From: Oscillospiraceae bacterium
GTDB taxonomy: Bacteria > Bacillota > Clostridia > Oscillospirales > CAG-382
DNA length: 64,000 bases
Assembly (NCBI GenBank): GCA_015064485.1
Contig: SVSD01000005.1
Span: 1 to 64,000, forward strand
Direction: 5' to 3'
Positions 34,301-43,045 of this stretch are shown here, piece after piece (position 1 is the first letter of the stretch; each line of letters opens with the position of its first letter). The position numbers and the translations under genes are program-made. The notes beneath the pieces were generated by a model that was not told the origin of the DNA, searched no databases, and worked only from the letters and a program-made list of their open reading frames with translations.

Positions 34301-36822
34301 GCAACTGCTTCCCCGTTAGCTAAAACAACATAATCAACATCAGAATCAAATTCCACATTGAAAAGCACATTATCATCAACAAATACAGCAACAGCCTTAC
34401 CGCCTCTGACCTGTATATTATAGTCAGCAACATCAAGCTCAGGAACATTTGCTGCAAGTTCAGCATTATTTACTATAACAACAGAATTCTGAACTTCATT
34501 CTGATGCTCTGTCTTTGCAATTGCAGGAATAGAATAATTGTTTTCAAGAATTTCTTTTAAATTATATACGAGAACAATATTCTTGATACTGCCGTTTCGT
34601 GCAGAATTATAAACATCTCCGTTACCGTAATAAAGATTTTGGATATTACCGCCATTGATTGTTACAACAGCATTGCCTTCGAGTTTATCTCCTCTGTTGC
34701 TTCCCAAGACAAGGTTTGAAATGTCACCGCCGTTGATTATAACATCAACATTGCCGTTTACCACAGAAGGAGTGCCCCAATAATTGCCGTTATTTGCAAC
34801 AAGATAAATGTTTTTAACAGTACCGCCGTTTACAACAAATTTATAATCAGCTGTGGAGCTGTGTGAATCACCGTATCCGCCGAGCGGAGAAAGTACATCA
34901 ATATAAACCTGTCCGTCGATTTCTGCAGTATAATTGTCGCCTGTGATAATATTTGCTATATAAAGACCTCTTTCAACAGGATTGCCCTGCCAGTCGTTAA
35001 ATGTAGCAGTTGCAAAATCACAATTATCTCCGAAAACAAGGTCAACATTTCTAAGCTGCAACCAGTTCTCATCGTTTCCGCCTTTACCACGGACTATTTC
35101 GATATCATCAAAAGTAATTTTCGTTCTTTCCTGTGATTCTATTGTAACATGGTTATTTGTGTTAAGAGTTACGGTTGCATCTTCATCGTATCCGATAAAT
35201 TTAATATCTGCAGATGCAAAAGTAAATGTTCCTTCGAGCATCGCAAGATCGCCGGAAACATATATTGTTCCTACGCCACCCGCACGATTGATAGCAGCAT
35301 CAGCGTCTGCGACATTTGTATAAACCTTATCTGTGATACCATCAATTGAACCTGTAGATGAATAATATATGATTGAAGGTTCAACGAACGAAGCTGTGAA
35401 TTCAAGGTATTCGCCTGTAAAATAGTACTTCGCACCTGCTGAATATCTTACACCGCCGGCTGTCCATCCTGCAAAAACTTTTCCCTCAGGTGCTTCTACA
35501 CCTGCAGGTAACTCATAATAAGAATTCTCATACCATTTTCTTATAATAGGATCAATACCGTTAGCTGTAAATTTAACCTCACAAAGGTTTGAATAAACAG
35601 CATCAAAGCCTACTCTTATATCGGAATACAAATATTCATCGCCGGGCATATAAATCTTGCCTTCGATATTGTCTTTCCAGCCATAAAACTTTGCATTCTG
35701 AGGATCGACAGCATCTTCGGGAAGTTCAGGTATAATTATTGTATCGTTACGGTAGCAGTCATCAAGATACAATTTACTGCCGTTATAATTAAAAGTAATT
35801 GTCTGAGGCTTTATATAAACACCACTGAAATATGCGTCGTTACCGTCAACGATCGAATAAACTTCTCCGGGATAATGCTTTGTACCGTAGTCGATTCTCA
35901 ACCAATGAGAAAATTTCTGTCCTTCAATTCTTTCAAATCCGGAATCTTCGTCTTCGGGATTAGGGAATACAAAAGTATCAAGGTCTTTTGTTCCTTCAAG
36001 TTTTAAAAATCTACCCTGTGCAGGTTCATCCTCAAGATAGTCATTTTGTGTAAGATAGAAAATAACTTCTCTTTCTTCAGAGGGCGGATTGGAAGGATCG
36101 TATGAACAGAAACGGATGCTCTTTATATAGAACACATCGCCTTTAAACATCTGAAGCCCTTTTTCGCCACCGAAGGGATACAAAGCCCACTGTTTCAAAG
36201 TGTATGTATCGGTATTTTCATAATAAAACACTTCAGGCCTGTTAAGAGTGCTGTTGAAAGCATCTTTATTGTTGAAAACAGCAGTAGCCCATTCGTTTGC
36301 GACAATCTCGTCAGTTGCATCACAGGTTACATATATATCATTTTTTGTGCCGTTCTGATTATAACTGTATGTATTGAACTTCATGACATTTCCGGTGAAA
36401 TCATCGCCGATAGTATCATTTTCGTCGCGATTTGTTGTGTCATAATAGTATTCGACAACTACATACTGCGCATCGTACATACGCACAAGCTGACCGTTGC
36501 TGTCGTACAGTTCATCGTAGCTGTAAAGGTTAAGCGAATAGTCTTCTTTTGTTTCATCACCTCTTACAGCTGTTATTTTGTCGGCTGTCTTACTGAACGC
36601 TTTAACAGTCTGACCGTTAAATTCTGTAATCTCAAGATTTACTCCGTTGATAACAAAATTTCCATCGGCTGCATAGGGGTCTTCGAATTTTGAAATCTCT
36701 CCCGGTTCAAGAACTCGGAACGAATAATCCACATCGGCAGCACTGACCGCAAACGATGTATAGGGTATCGTTGAGATCATACACAAAACCGCCAAAACGA
36801 GGCTTAAGATTCTGTTTTTCAT
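31318..36822 (-). CDS. Large secreted repeat protein (probable surface protein)
   Basis: An 1834-residue protein with a clear signal peptide (MKNRILSLVLAVLCMIS..., cleavage after AVSAA or nearby). The N-terminal 400 residues are unique. Then come two large modules of about 453 residues, each with an InlB/Flg_new-type block (GW.AG...Y..G..YFFTGE.LEF), an ADAAI...GGVGT segment and a beta-strand-rich part with repeated NGG motifs (VVNGGTVKN, INGGTV). These look like a beta-helix. A third InlB-like block and a shorter strand region follow. The last 180 residues contain the GAQIRLDDPAALRFIF segment seen in other clostridial surface proteins. There is no LPXTG, SLH or C-terminal helix, so anchoring is unclear. 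ATG 36822 follows GAGGAG. The function is probably adhesion or matrix structure, by analogy only. Confidence 0.8.
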   Translation of the reverse strand: MKNRILSLVLAVLCMISTIPYTSFAVSAADVDYSFRVLEPGEISKFEDPYAADGNFVINGVNLEITEFNGQTVKAFSKTADKITAVRGDETKEDYSLNLYSYDELYDSNGQLVRMYDAQYVVVEYYYDTTNRDENDTIGDDFTGNVMKFNTYSYNQNGTKNDIYVTCDATDEIVANEWATAVFNNKDAFNSTLNRPEVFYYENTDTYTLKQWALYPFGGEKGLQMFKGDVFYIKSIRFCSYDPSNPPSEEREVIFYLTQNDYLEDEPAQGRFLKLEGTKDLDTFVFPNPEDEDSGFERIEGQKFSHWLRIDYGTKHYPGEVYSIVDGNDAYFSGVYIKPQTITFNYNGSKLYLDDCYRNDTIIIPELPEDAVDPQNAKFYGWKDNIEGKIYMPGDEYLYSDIRVGFDAVYSNLCEVKFTANGIDPIIRKWYENSYYELPAGVEAPEGKVFAGWTAGGVRYSAGAKYYFTGEYLEFTASFVEPSIIYYSSTGSIDGITDKVYTNVADADAAINRAGGVGTIYVSGDLAMLEGTFTFASADIKFIGYDEDATVTLNTNNHVTIESQERTKITFDDIEIVRGKGGNDENWLQLRNVDLVFGDNCDFATATFNDWQGNPVERGLYIANIITGDNYTAEIDGQVYIDVLSPLGGYGDSHSSTADYKFVVNGGTVKNIYLVANNGNYWGTPSVVNGNVDVIINGGDISNLVLGSNRGDKLEGNAVVTINGGNIQNLYYGNGDVYNSARNGSIKNIVLVYNLKEILENNYSIPAIAKTEHQNEVQNSVVIVNNAELAANVPELDVADYNIQVRGGKAVAVFVDDNVLFNVEFDSDVDYVVLANGEAVAPNSDGLYSFEKGTTLVQYRAVSSQTVTFNYNDKSFEQSWFAGEDVQMPQLPDDAVIPDEKLFKGWKAGDAVYAAGSEYFFTGEHLEFTAEFVEAAKVYYSASGVIEGVSEKVYTTLAEADAAIAHAGGVGTVFVSGNLPILEGTYTFASEDIKIVGYDANATVTLSTNNHIIFTTGTKSEITFDDIKIIRGKGNVDENWLQLKNVNLVFGDGCEFSTATFKNWQQLDVERGLYIANINTGSGFSAEIGGQVYVDILAPLGGWIDGAHTANGDFRFVVNGGTVKNLSLVAYNDNQYAQPSVVTGNVDVEINGGTVSDLYLGSRKADKLVGNAVVTINGGTVENIYYGSGTYNSAQSGSVKNLALVYNVKEILANQSAIPAITMRDNQNDVQNSVFVVNNSELLETVPTLDIADYNIQVRGGKATPVFDGNNVYFSIEADADGAGAIYANGKAVTANDDGLYAFEKGTTLIRFSTSAPKTVTFTYGNKSFEKSWFEGDTVMIPGLPADAVIPDGFEFKGWKAGETLYTSNSDFVFDGSVLEFAAEFGEEAVKVIYLNPQSGNDSRDGYTQATAIKSIDEVNRRLSVLTGNKATVEIIGTLSAEWLSLPAFSGVLTLQGGTIKWSGGLNLNSDTVFKNINLYADGGWKYIATEMYDLTFDTGVTEASGSQGLYIHAGLSDNNMNGDLKVVLKSGDIKEFRVGPYYNATGTSKVWNGNFELIVDGATIGKIEHGDSWGSTTEGGFSINGTEKFIIKSGSVGYMNTHKLSKITGGILVYDYCHLNFEFNNWDAHNINIYRFNVYGDVNPVSFANGKFTTDKPARVIGQYTDMQGTAEFTGLTAGTYSIYPREMSFTGAQIRLDDPAALRFIFKVSGASSAAKANYGMLVYPTALLGDDILTHALVGEGKAKDIDVEKIYAEDSTSFSFSLAIYNIKNTAAGYQKEFTVVPYIIEADGSYSYGEAQSLSLYDVAKEATGTDAQNDFIKNIITTVESSAN
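32874..34232 (-). repeat. Second copy of a 1359-bp coding direct repeat
   Basis: Module of about 453 codons inside the large surface protein gene. The exact period is visible because a stretch of over 35 identical bases recurs at 33035 and 34394. Boundaries are approximate. Confidence 0.75.
34233..35591 (-). repeat. First copy of a 1359-bp coding direct repeat
   Basis: N-terminal partner of the module at 32874-34232. Its protein is clearly similar along its whole length, with most differences in the InlB-like block at the start. Boundaries are approximate. Confidence 0.75.
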
Positions 36823-36901
36823 AAAACTCCTCTTTCTTCTGATAATAATATTTTTTAACACCTGTAAATCAACGCATATTTACTGACATTAAACTGATTA
36901 T

Positions 36902-36930
36902 ATCATACCACAAACGAACGATTTTGTAAA
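36902..36930 (-). promoter_or_regulatory. Promoter of the large surface protein gene
   Basis: Minus-strand TTTACA (36930-36925) and TATGAT (36907-36902) spaced 17 bp, giving a leader of about 75 nt. The 365-bp gap 36823-37187 holds this and the divergent asnA promoter; I see nothing else in it. Confidence 0.65.
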
Positions 36931-37103
36931 TGTTTTTTGACGAAAAAACCCTTATTTTCAAAGCTTCATAGCCTCTTTTTACATTCTGTTAACAATTGGT
37001 TTTATCAGTAAGTTTCACACTATACATAATGTACAATTTGATATCAAAATTATTGTGCAAAATTATCTTGCAGCAATATATTAAAATTTTTATTGAAAAA
37101 CTA

Positions 37104-37132
37104 TTGAAATAATTGACGGAATTTGGTAAAAT
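37104..37132 (+). promoter_or_regulatory. asnA promoter
   Basis: TTGAAA (37104-37109) and TAAAAT (37127-37132) with a 17-bp spacer, about 55 bp before the start codon. No T-box motif is present in the leader. Confidence 0.6.
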
Positions 37133-37187
37133 ATATGGGTATTATAATGCGTAGCAGATATATATCATACGCTGTCAGGAGAATTGT

Positions 37188-38195
37188 ATGCCAAATCTTA
37201 TTATTCCCAAAGACTATAAATCGCTTCTCAACATAAGACAGACAGAAGTGGCTATCAAAAAAGTTAAGGACTTTTTTGAAAAAGACCTTGCAATACAGCT
37301 TAATTTAACAAGAGTTTCGGCTCCCCTTTTTGTTAAAACCTCAAGCGGTCTCAACGATACTTTAAACGGTATAGAGCGCCCTGTTTCTTTTGATATTAAG
37401 GGCGAACCAGATGAGGTTGAAATAGTTCAGTCACTCGCAAAATGGAAGCGTCACGCTCTTGCGCATTACGGTTTTGAAAGAGGCGAAGGTCTTTATACCG
37501 ATATGAACGCTATCCGCCGCGATGAAGATACAGACAATCTTCATTCGGTATATGTCGACCAATGGGACTGGGAAGTTACAATAAACCACGAAGACAGAAA
37601 TATTGAAACTTTAAAATCGTTTGTAAACCGTATTTACGCATCTTTGAAGCATACCGAAAGATATATTGCAAACGAATATGAATTTGCAACAAGATTTCTT
37701 CCCGAAAATATAACATTTATTACTTCACAGGAGCTTGAGGACAAATATCCTGACCTCACACCTAAGCAGAGAGAATATGCAATCACAAAAGAGTGCGGTG
37801 CAGTATTTATTATGCAGATAGGCGGAAAGCTAAAATCCGGCGGAATACACGACGGAAGAGCACCCGACTATGACGACTGGAAGCTCAACGGCGATATTAT
37901 GGTTTATTATCCTGTTCTTGACATTGCCCTTGAACTTTCATCAATGGGTATAAGAGTAGATGAAAACTCTCTTATTTCTCAGCTCGAAGAGCGCGGCTGT
38001 CCCGAAAGAGCAAATCTCCCCTTCCAGAAGGCACTTCTTGAAAAGAAGCTTCCTTATACTATCGGCGGAGGTATCGGACAATCGAGAATGTGTATGTTCT
38101 TTTTACACAAGGCTCATGTCGGCGAAGTTCAATCATCAGTCTGGAACGAGGAAGATATAAAGGTTTGCCTTGAAAACGGCATCAATCTTCTTTGA
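37188..38195 (+). CDS. asnA: Aspartate-ammonia ligase (ammonia-dependent asparagine synthetase)
   Basis: A 335-residue class II synthetase-like enzyme making asparagine from aspartate, ammonia and ATP. Conserved segments include VSAPLFVK, FDIKGE, LYTDMNAIRRDE, VYVDQWDWE and the C-terminal GGGIGQSRMCMFFL, the class II motif 3 with its Arg. Length is normal for AsnA. AGGAG precedes the ATG. It is monocistronic, between its own promoter and terminator. Confidence 0.97.
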   Translation: MPNLIIPKDYKSLLNIRQTEVAIKKVKDFFEKDLAIQLNLTRVSAPLFVKTSSGLNDTLNGIERPVSFDIKGEPDEVEIVQSLAKWKRHALAHYGFERGEGLYTDMNAIRRDEDTDNLHSVYVDQWDWEVTINHEDRNIETLKSFVNRIYASLKHTERYIANEYEFATRFLPENITFITSQELEDKYPDLTPKQREYAITKECGAVFIMQIGGKLKSGGIHDGRAPDYDDWKLNGDIMVYYPVLDIALELSSMGIRVDENSLISQLEERGCPERANLPFQKALLEKKLPYTIGGGIGQSRMCMFFLHKAHVGEVQSSVWNEEDIKVCLENGINLL

Positions 38196-38221
38196 TTGAT
38201 TAATTAATAATAAACAAAAAG

Positions 38222-38250
38222 GAGCTGTAAAAATTTACAGCTCTTTTTTC
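38222..38250. terminator. Terminator between asnA and the polysaccharide operon
   Basis: Perfect 10-bp arms GAGCTGTAAA and TTTACAGCTC with a 2-base spacer (effective loop larger), followed by a T-run on the plus strand and, seen from the minus strand, also a T-run. Confidence 0.88.
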
Positions 38251-38317
38251 ATCAATTTTATCTCGTTTATTGTTTTTGTTTATATACGCTACAGACTTTT
38301 TTACATCCGCATTTGTG

Positions 38318-39265
38318 TTATAAACCATTGTTTACGGATGTTTTTTGCCTGTTATGACGACGGCGCTTTTTCACCTTGACACTTTTCATAGCAGCATCGA
38401 AATCCGAAGCTCTGAGTAAAGTTTTGACAGACTTATATTTGGAATTTACAAGCTTTTCGTTTATCTTTGCAACGATTATGTTTTCAGAAAAGCATCCGTG
38501 TTTTTCACATTCCCGAACAGCCGAAAATTGATTATAATACTTTCTGAAATACTCGGTTTTAAGAACAAGCGGTTTCCCGCACAAAGGGCACATATTATCG
38601 CAAGAGCTTGTAAATTCAAAAGCATCCCTTGGAGTTCCGAAATCATAATACCTGTATTTGCGCTTGAAATTTTCCTCTGTGCTTTTTTGCCTTTCCCTGC
38701 ATAGCAAGAGTCCTGCCGTCATATCCATTTTACCGCAGACCTCTGCAGTATATAAAGCGTCGTTAAGCGCATTGTGAAGCTGCTTATCCTGAACAATACC
38801 GAGGGTTTCACACGCTGTGGAAAGTGCAACCTGCTGATGTTCTGACTTGAATTGCTGATTGTAGATTATCTGCAGATTGTACCAATTATGTACGGTAACT
38901 CCCGTAATTTTATTTACATCAATATTCTGCTTGAGTATTGCAATATCATCGCTTCCCCAAATAAGAAACTCATGCTGTTCGCCGCACCAAGAAATAAAAT
39001 CGAAAAACACTTCCGTAAAGGGTGCAGCACCCTTTAATTCTTCTTTTGAAATGCCTGTAAGCTCTTCGATCTTAAAATGCATTTTGCGGTAAAAAACCGG
39101 CTTTACAAGTTTTGAATAAGTGCTGACAACCTTAAAGTCAGAATCAAGCTTAACCGCGCCTATTTGTATTATTTCGCCCACAAGTTGCTTTCGGGTATCT
39201 CCGATAAAAACTTTCGTACCCGGATACCCTTGATTCCATTCCATATCGAGAATAATATAGTTCAT
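38318..39265 (-). CDS. DEDD-family 3'-5' exonuclease (KapD-like)
   Basis: A 315-residue DnaQ-type exonuclease. Motif I is ILDMEWNQ (Asp, Glu), motif II is around SWCGEQHEFLIWGSDD, and motif III is HNALNDALYTAEV. The C-terminal third carries a CxxC pair (NMCPLCGK) and is basic, ending in KVKKRRRHNRQKT, which suggests nucleic-acid contact. B. subtilis KapD is a related inhibitor of sporulation (KinA pathway). ATG 39265 follows GAGGAA and overlaps the upstream gene stop by one base, so it is the last gene of the polysaccharide operon; a link to that pathway is not evident. Confidence 0.82.
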   Translation of the reverse strand: MNYIILDMEWNQGYPGTKVFIGDTRKQLVGEIIQIGAVKLDSDFKVVSTYSKLVKPVFYRKMHFKIEELTGISKEELKGAAPFTEVFFDFISWCGEQHEFLIWGSDDIAILKQNIDVNKITGVTVHNWYNLQIIYNQQFKSEHQQVALSTACETLGIVQDKQLHNALNDALYTAEVCGKMDMTAGLLLCRERQKSTEENFKRKYRYYDFGTPRDAFEFTSSCDNMCPLCGKPLVLKTEYFRKYYNQFSAVRECEKHGCFSENIIVAKINEKLVNSKYKSVKTLLRASDFDAAMKSVKVKKRRRHNRQKTSVNNGL

Positions 39266-41490
39266 CAAATTTCCTCTCCGTTTAATAGCTTGATGCATAT
39301 TTTTGCACTTGTTTTCGCCTTTTCAGAAAGAGTTTTACTGTTGTTTTCAACGGCCGTTTTTACATCAGTATAATTTTCAATTATTTCCTGAGTGAACCTT
39401 TTTAACAATTCAACATCAAAATTTTCTGCATTAACGCTTTTATCGATGTTTGCATATTCAAGAAAACCCGTAATTTTCGGATCGTAAACAATTCCTACAA
39501 CAGGCACAAGCGATGCAACCGAAAAGATAAGAGTATGAAGTCTCATACCTATCATAATATAGGTTTTAGATATCACACCTATCGTTTCCGAATAATCAAG
39601 TCCCGACGGAGTCATATACGCTTTATTTTTCATATGCGACATAACTTTGAGAGAAGCTTTTTCGTCATCCGGAGTCTTCATCGGGATAAACAGGATCTCA
39701 TAACCGTCATTTGCAAGTTCGTCAAGGTATCCGCCGAGTTTTTCGAAAAAATGCACATCATTTTTCATCCAATCACGAACCGAAACGCCGATAATATTCT
39801 TTTTCCGGTCAAGTCCCGTTTTTTCTAAAATGGTTTCAATAACCTTGTCGGGAGAGCCGGAAAGAGAAATTGCCGGGTCTGCAGTTACCATAACTTTATC
39901 TTTTGAAATACCCATGCGTTCAATTTCTGAAAGCGATGAATTTTCACGCAAAGTAATAAAATCCGCAAGATTTGTAGCTTCTGATGCAAATTTCAGATTC
40001 TTATCCTTTACAGGACCTATTCCGTTTGCGTAAATATAAACCTTGCATCCGAGTTTCTTTGCAAGTTTTATGACATTAAGGTAATACCAAAGAGATTTTG
40101 AGCTGGTGGCATCCTGTATAAGGCTGCCGCCGCCGTTTATAAGAAGTTTTGTTTGTTTCAATTTTTTTACTATTGAAAAATAATTAAATCTGAAGGACGA
40201 ATCTACACCGTAATTTTTCTTTGTATTTTTCGGCTTCATCGAAAATACATTTATTCTTATGTCTGGCTTTTCTTGTTTTAAGTCATTGATTATTGCATGT
40301 AACAGAGCGTCGTCACCGCAATTCTTAAATCCGTAATATCCGGAAAGGCATACATCGTATTTTTTATCGCTGTAATAGTCCGAAATCACTGCATTATATA
40401 TTTCAACATGGGAAAGGGCAAGTTTTTCATTTGAAAAATTGCCTGTTGCGCGGTTATATAGATTTTCCCCCATATTGTTTGCAAGGTTTTTGTCTTCAAT
40501 AAGTTTTATAAGCTTGTCTGCAAGATCGTTATGATTTTCTTTTTCAAACAAAAAGCCGCACTCACCGTCAACAATAAGATCGGGAATCCCGCCGACACGG
40601 GAACTGACTGTAGGCTTTTTAAGTCTTGCGCCTTCCATAAGCACATACGGAAAGCTTTCGCATCTTGATGTGAGAGTATTGATATCAATAAAATTAATAA
40701 AGCTGTATATATCCTTTATAAAACCTGCAAAAATAACTTTCTCCGAGATGCCAAGGCTTTCACAAAGTTTTACAAGCTCGGCTCTTCCCTCGCCGTCGCC
40801 GGCAATTATAAATTTCACATTATCTATTCTGGCGGATACAGCTTTTGCAGCCTTTAAAAACACATCATGACCTTTTACAAAATCATGCCGTCCTATAATT
40901 CCGACATAAGTGGTTTCCGGATCGTATTCGATACCGATACGGGAAGCAAACTCTTCCTTTGAGCAATACTCCATTTTTTCGGAATAGTCCATACCGTTAT
41001 ATACGGTAAAAACTGAATTTGGACGGAAGTTCCTCGATATAAGCATCTCTTTAAAATTTGAGGAAACCGCAATATAATAGTCAAATTTTTTAAGCGAATA
41101 TATATTCAAAGAAGTATATATAAGTTTCTTATAAAATCCGTCAAAATCAAGAAGATAATCACTGTGCACAGTTGTAATAAAAGGAATTTTGACACCTCGT
41201 TTTTTCAAAGCAACAGCAATAAAGTTTGCACGGGCTCCGTGGCAATGAACGATATCAAACCCTTCATCAATGATTTCGATAAGTCTTTCAAGAACCGACA
41301 TATCGGTTCTTCCTTTTTGTTCTATAAGTTCACTGTCGACAGGCATTCTTGATAATTCATCATAAAATACGCCCTTGGAAAAGCAAACCATTTTTACATC
41401 AATCTTATTTACAAGAGCGCTGAGCAAAGCAAAAACATGAGTTTTTGCGCCGCCTGTATCACCGCCGCTGATAAGATGTAATACTTTCAT
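39265..41490 (-). CDS. Fusion of a GT4 glycosyltransferase and a CsaB-type polysaccharide pyruvyl transferase
   Basis: A 741-residue two-domain protein. Residues 1-370 form a GT-B fold retaining glycosyltransferase (family GT4): HLISGGDTGGAKTHV at the start, DIVHCHGARAN, and the nucleotide-sugar segment EGARLKKPTVSSRVGGIPDL with its Glu. Residues from about 378 form a polysaccharide pyruvyl transferase of the CsaB type: LSGYYGFKNCGDDALL, LINGGGSLIQD, and IGMRLHTLIFS. CsaB adds a ketal pyruvate to secondary cell wall polymer, which anchors SLH-domain proteins. The fusion suggests that sugar addition and pyruvylation are coupled. Confidence 0.88.
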   Translation of the reverse strand: MKVLHLISGGDTGGAKTHVFALLSALVNKIDVKMVCFSKGVFYDELSRMPVDSELIEQKGRTDMSVLERLIEIIDEGFDIVHCHGARANFIAVALKKRGVKIPFITTVHSDYLLDFDGFYKKLIYTSLNIYSLKKFDYYIAVSSNFKEMLISRNFRPNSVFTVYNGMDYSEKMEYCSKEEFASRIGIEYDPETTYVGIIGRHDFVKGHDVFLKAAKAVSARIDNVKFIIAGDGEGRAELVKLCESLGISEKVIFAGFIKDIYSFINFIDINTLTSRCESFPYVLMEGARLKKPTVSSRVGGIPDLIVDGECGFLFEKENHNDLADKLIKLIEDKNLANNMGENLYNRATGNFSNEKLALSHVEIYNAVISDYYSDKKYDVCLSGYYGFKNCGDDALLHAIINDLKQEKPDIRINVFSMKPKNTKKNYGVDSSFRFNYFSIVKKLKQTKLLINGGGSLIQDATSSKSLWYYLNVIKLAKKLGCKVYIYANGIGPVKDKNLKFASEATNLADFITLRENSSLSEIERMGISKDKVMVTADPAISLSGSPDKVIETILEKTGLDRKKNIIGVSVRDWMKNDVHFFEKLGGYLDELANDGYEILFIPMKTPDDEKASLKVMSHMKNKAYMTPSGLDYSETIGVISKTYIMIGMRLHTLIFSVASLVPVVGIVYDPKITGFLEYANIDKSVNAENFDVELLKRFTQEIIENYTDVKTAVENNSKTLSEKAKTSAKICIKLLNGEEI

Positions 41491-41504
41491 ATATACCGCC
41501 TTTA

Positions 41505-43031
41505 TTAATCTTTATATGATGCAAGTTTTGAAACAGCAAGACATAATCCAACACTTATAAAAAACGCAAACATAACACGGGGATAAAACCAACAATACTC
41601 AAAAAGACCGATAAGTGTAATACCCGAAACTGAAGCCGCAGCCGCAACGCAATAATGCTTCATATCATCATTTTTAGCATATGACGACCCGATTACAGCT
41701 CTCTTAACGGTTACAAAAACAAGAATTAAATAAGCAAAAAACAAAAGTATTCCGCCTTCAACCATCATTTCCATAAACTGCATATGTGAATGCATAACAA
41801 CAGTAGTCTCGCCTGTTGCATATTCGGGAAATATCTCTGCAAAAGCACCGGGTCCGAGTCCGATTCCTGTAAACCAAAACTTTTTAAGCATATCAAGACA
41901 GCCTTCCCATATATCCATACGGTAGGAGCTTGAAGAGTCTTTTAAATTCCCGATAGTAAGGATTCTGTCATAAATAGACTGAGGAATAAAAGGAAGCGCA
42001 AAAATTCCGCCTGTTATGAATATCGGGAAAAGCTTATAGTTATATAGAACGATATAAACAACAACGGCACAAAAAAGTGCGATCCATCCGGAACGGGAAT
42101 ATGTCAGAAGTATTGCAACGATCGGCAAAATCATACCGCAAAGGTACAAAAGCTTTTCTTTTAAATTCTTTTTGGTTACAGCAAACGCAAAGCCATAAGG
42201 TATAAAAACTGTCAGATATTCGGCAAGATTGTTGGGGTTATCCATTGTACCGAAAACTCTGCCTGGCATATTTTTATTAAGCGTAAGATCCGTCAATGAA
42301 GCATCCGCCTCAACCCCGGCAACTCTTTGAACTATTGCAAACAAAGACATAATCAAAAGAGTAAAATACGCACATCTCATAAAACTTTCGAGCATACTTT
42401 TTGTGCTTATTCTTCCGCTTACGGAAATTGTAAGTATAAACGAAGTTGCAAAGAAGAACAAAATTCGTATACTGTCCCCTACTGCTCTTGAAATGACGAC
42501 ACTCAAAAGTATTGAAAAAACAAAAAACACAATTGAAAGAGGCAGTTTTTTTGCTTCAGCCGGCAAAATACTTTTTTCATTTCGTGCAAGGCTGAAAACA
42601 TAAAAAGCAAAAAGCACAAACGATATTATGAGTCCGTATAAGTTATTCCAATAATCGTGAGGTATTAAAAAAATCGCAGCACAGAAAAGCGCAAAAAGAT
42701 TTTCAATACCAAAAAATAACGAGTCGGATACATATTTTTCATAAAGCTTTGAAAAAATACCGTCTTTTGAAAGCTTTAAAACAATTCCTGCAATTTTCGT
42801 AAACAAATTCATAAAGAACGAAGTAATAACAGAAATTATTCTGCAAAAAAACGAGTCGTCGGTATACTCAGATAAATCACCGAGTTTTATCAAAAATCTT
42901 TTGCAAAAGCTGTTATGAAAACCGTCAGCAACAAAATCAAGGATATAAAGCATTATTGCAAAAACACGGGATGAATGCAACTCCTGCCAAAGCTTTTTCA
43001 GCAATGAAAAAGTCAAACTATTTTGCAGCAT
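41505..43031 (-). CDS. O-antigen ligase/polymerase-type membrane protein (Wzy-like)
   Basis: A 508-residue polytopic membrane protein with about ten or more helices. The large loop with SYRMDIWEGCLDMLKKFWFTGIGLGPGAFAE is typical of the Wzy_C/O-antigen ligase family (the motif R...W......P..G.G.G.F), and MHSHMQFMEMMVEGG is the conserved His-containing segment. Such proteins polymerise or transfer undecaprenyl-linked glycans at the outer face of the membrane. ATG 43031 follows GGAGGAG, inside the end of the preceding gene. Confidence 0.88.
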   Translation of the reverse strand: MLQNSLTFSLLKKLWQELHSSRVFAIMLYILDFVADGFHNSFCKRFLIKLGDLSEYTDDSFFCRIISVITSFFMNLFTKIAGIVLKLSKDGIFSKLYEKYVSDSLFFGIENLFALFCAAIFLIPHDYWNNLYGLIISFVLFAFYVFSLARNEKSILPAEAKKLPLSIVFFVFSILLSVVISRAVGDSIRILFFFATSFILTISVSGRISTKSMLESFMRCAYFTLLIMSLFAIVQRVAGVEADASLTDLTLNKNMPGRVFGTMDNPNNLAEYLTVFIPYGFAFAVTKKNLKEKLLYLCGMILPIVAILLTYSRSGWIALFCAVVVYIVLYNYKLFPIFITGGIFALPFIPQSIYDRILTIGNLKDSSSSYRMDIWEGCLDMLKKFWFTGIGLGPGAFAEIFPEYATGETTVVMHSHMQFMEMMVEGGILLFFAYLILVFVTVKRAVIGSSYAKNDDMKHYCVAAAASVSGITLIGLFEYCWFYPRVMFAFFISVGLCLAVSKLASYKD

Positions 43032-43045
43032 AAAGCTCCTCCGAA

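Noticed and set aside
32874-35591. Long repeats considered as a CRISPR or intergenic repeat array.
   Set aside because: The period is 1359 bp, a multiple of three, and the repeat is inside a continuous reading frame; no short repeat-spacer pattern exists anywhere in the window.
36823-37187. Search for a T-box or other leader structure in front of asnA.
   Set aside because: No TGGNACCGCG-type sequence or terminator hairpin is present; only two divergent promoters are visible.
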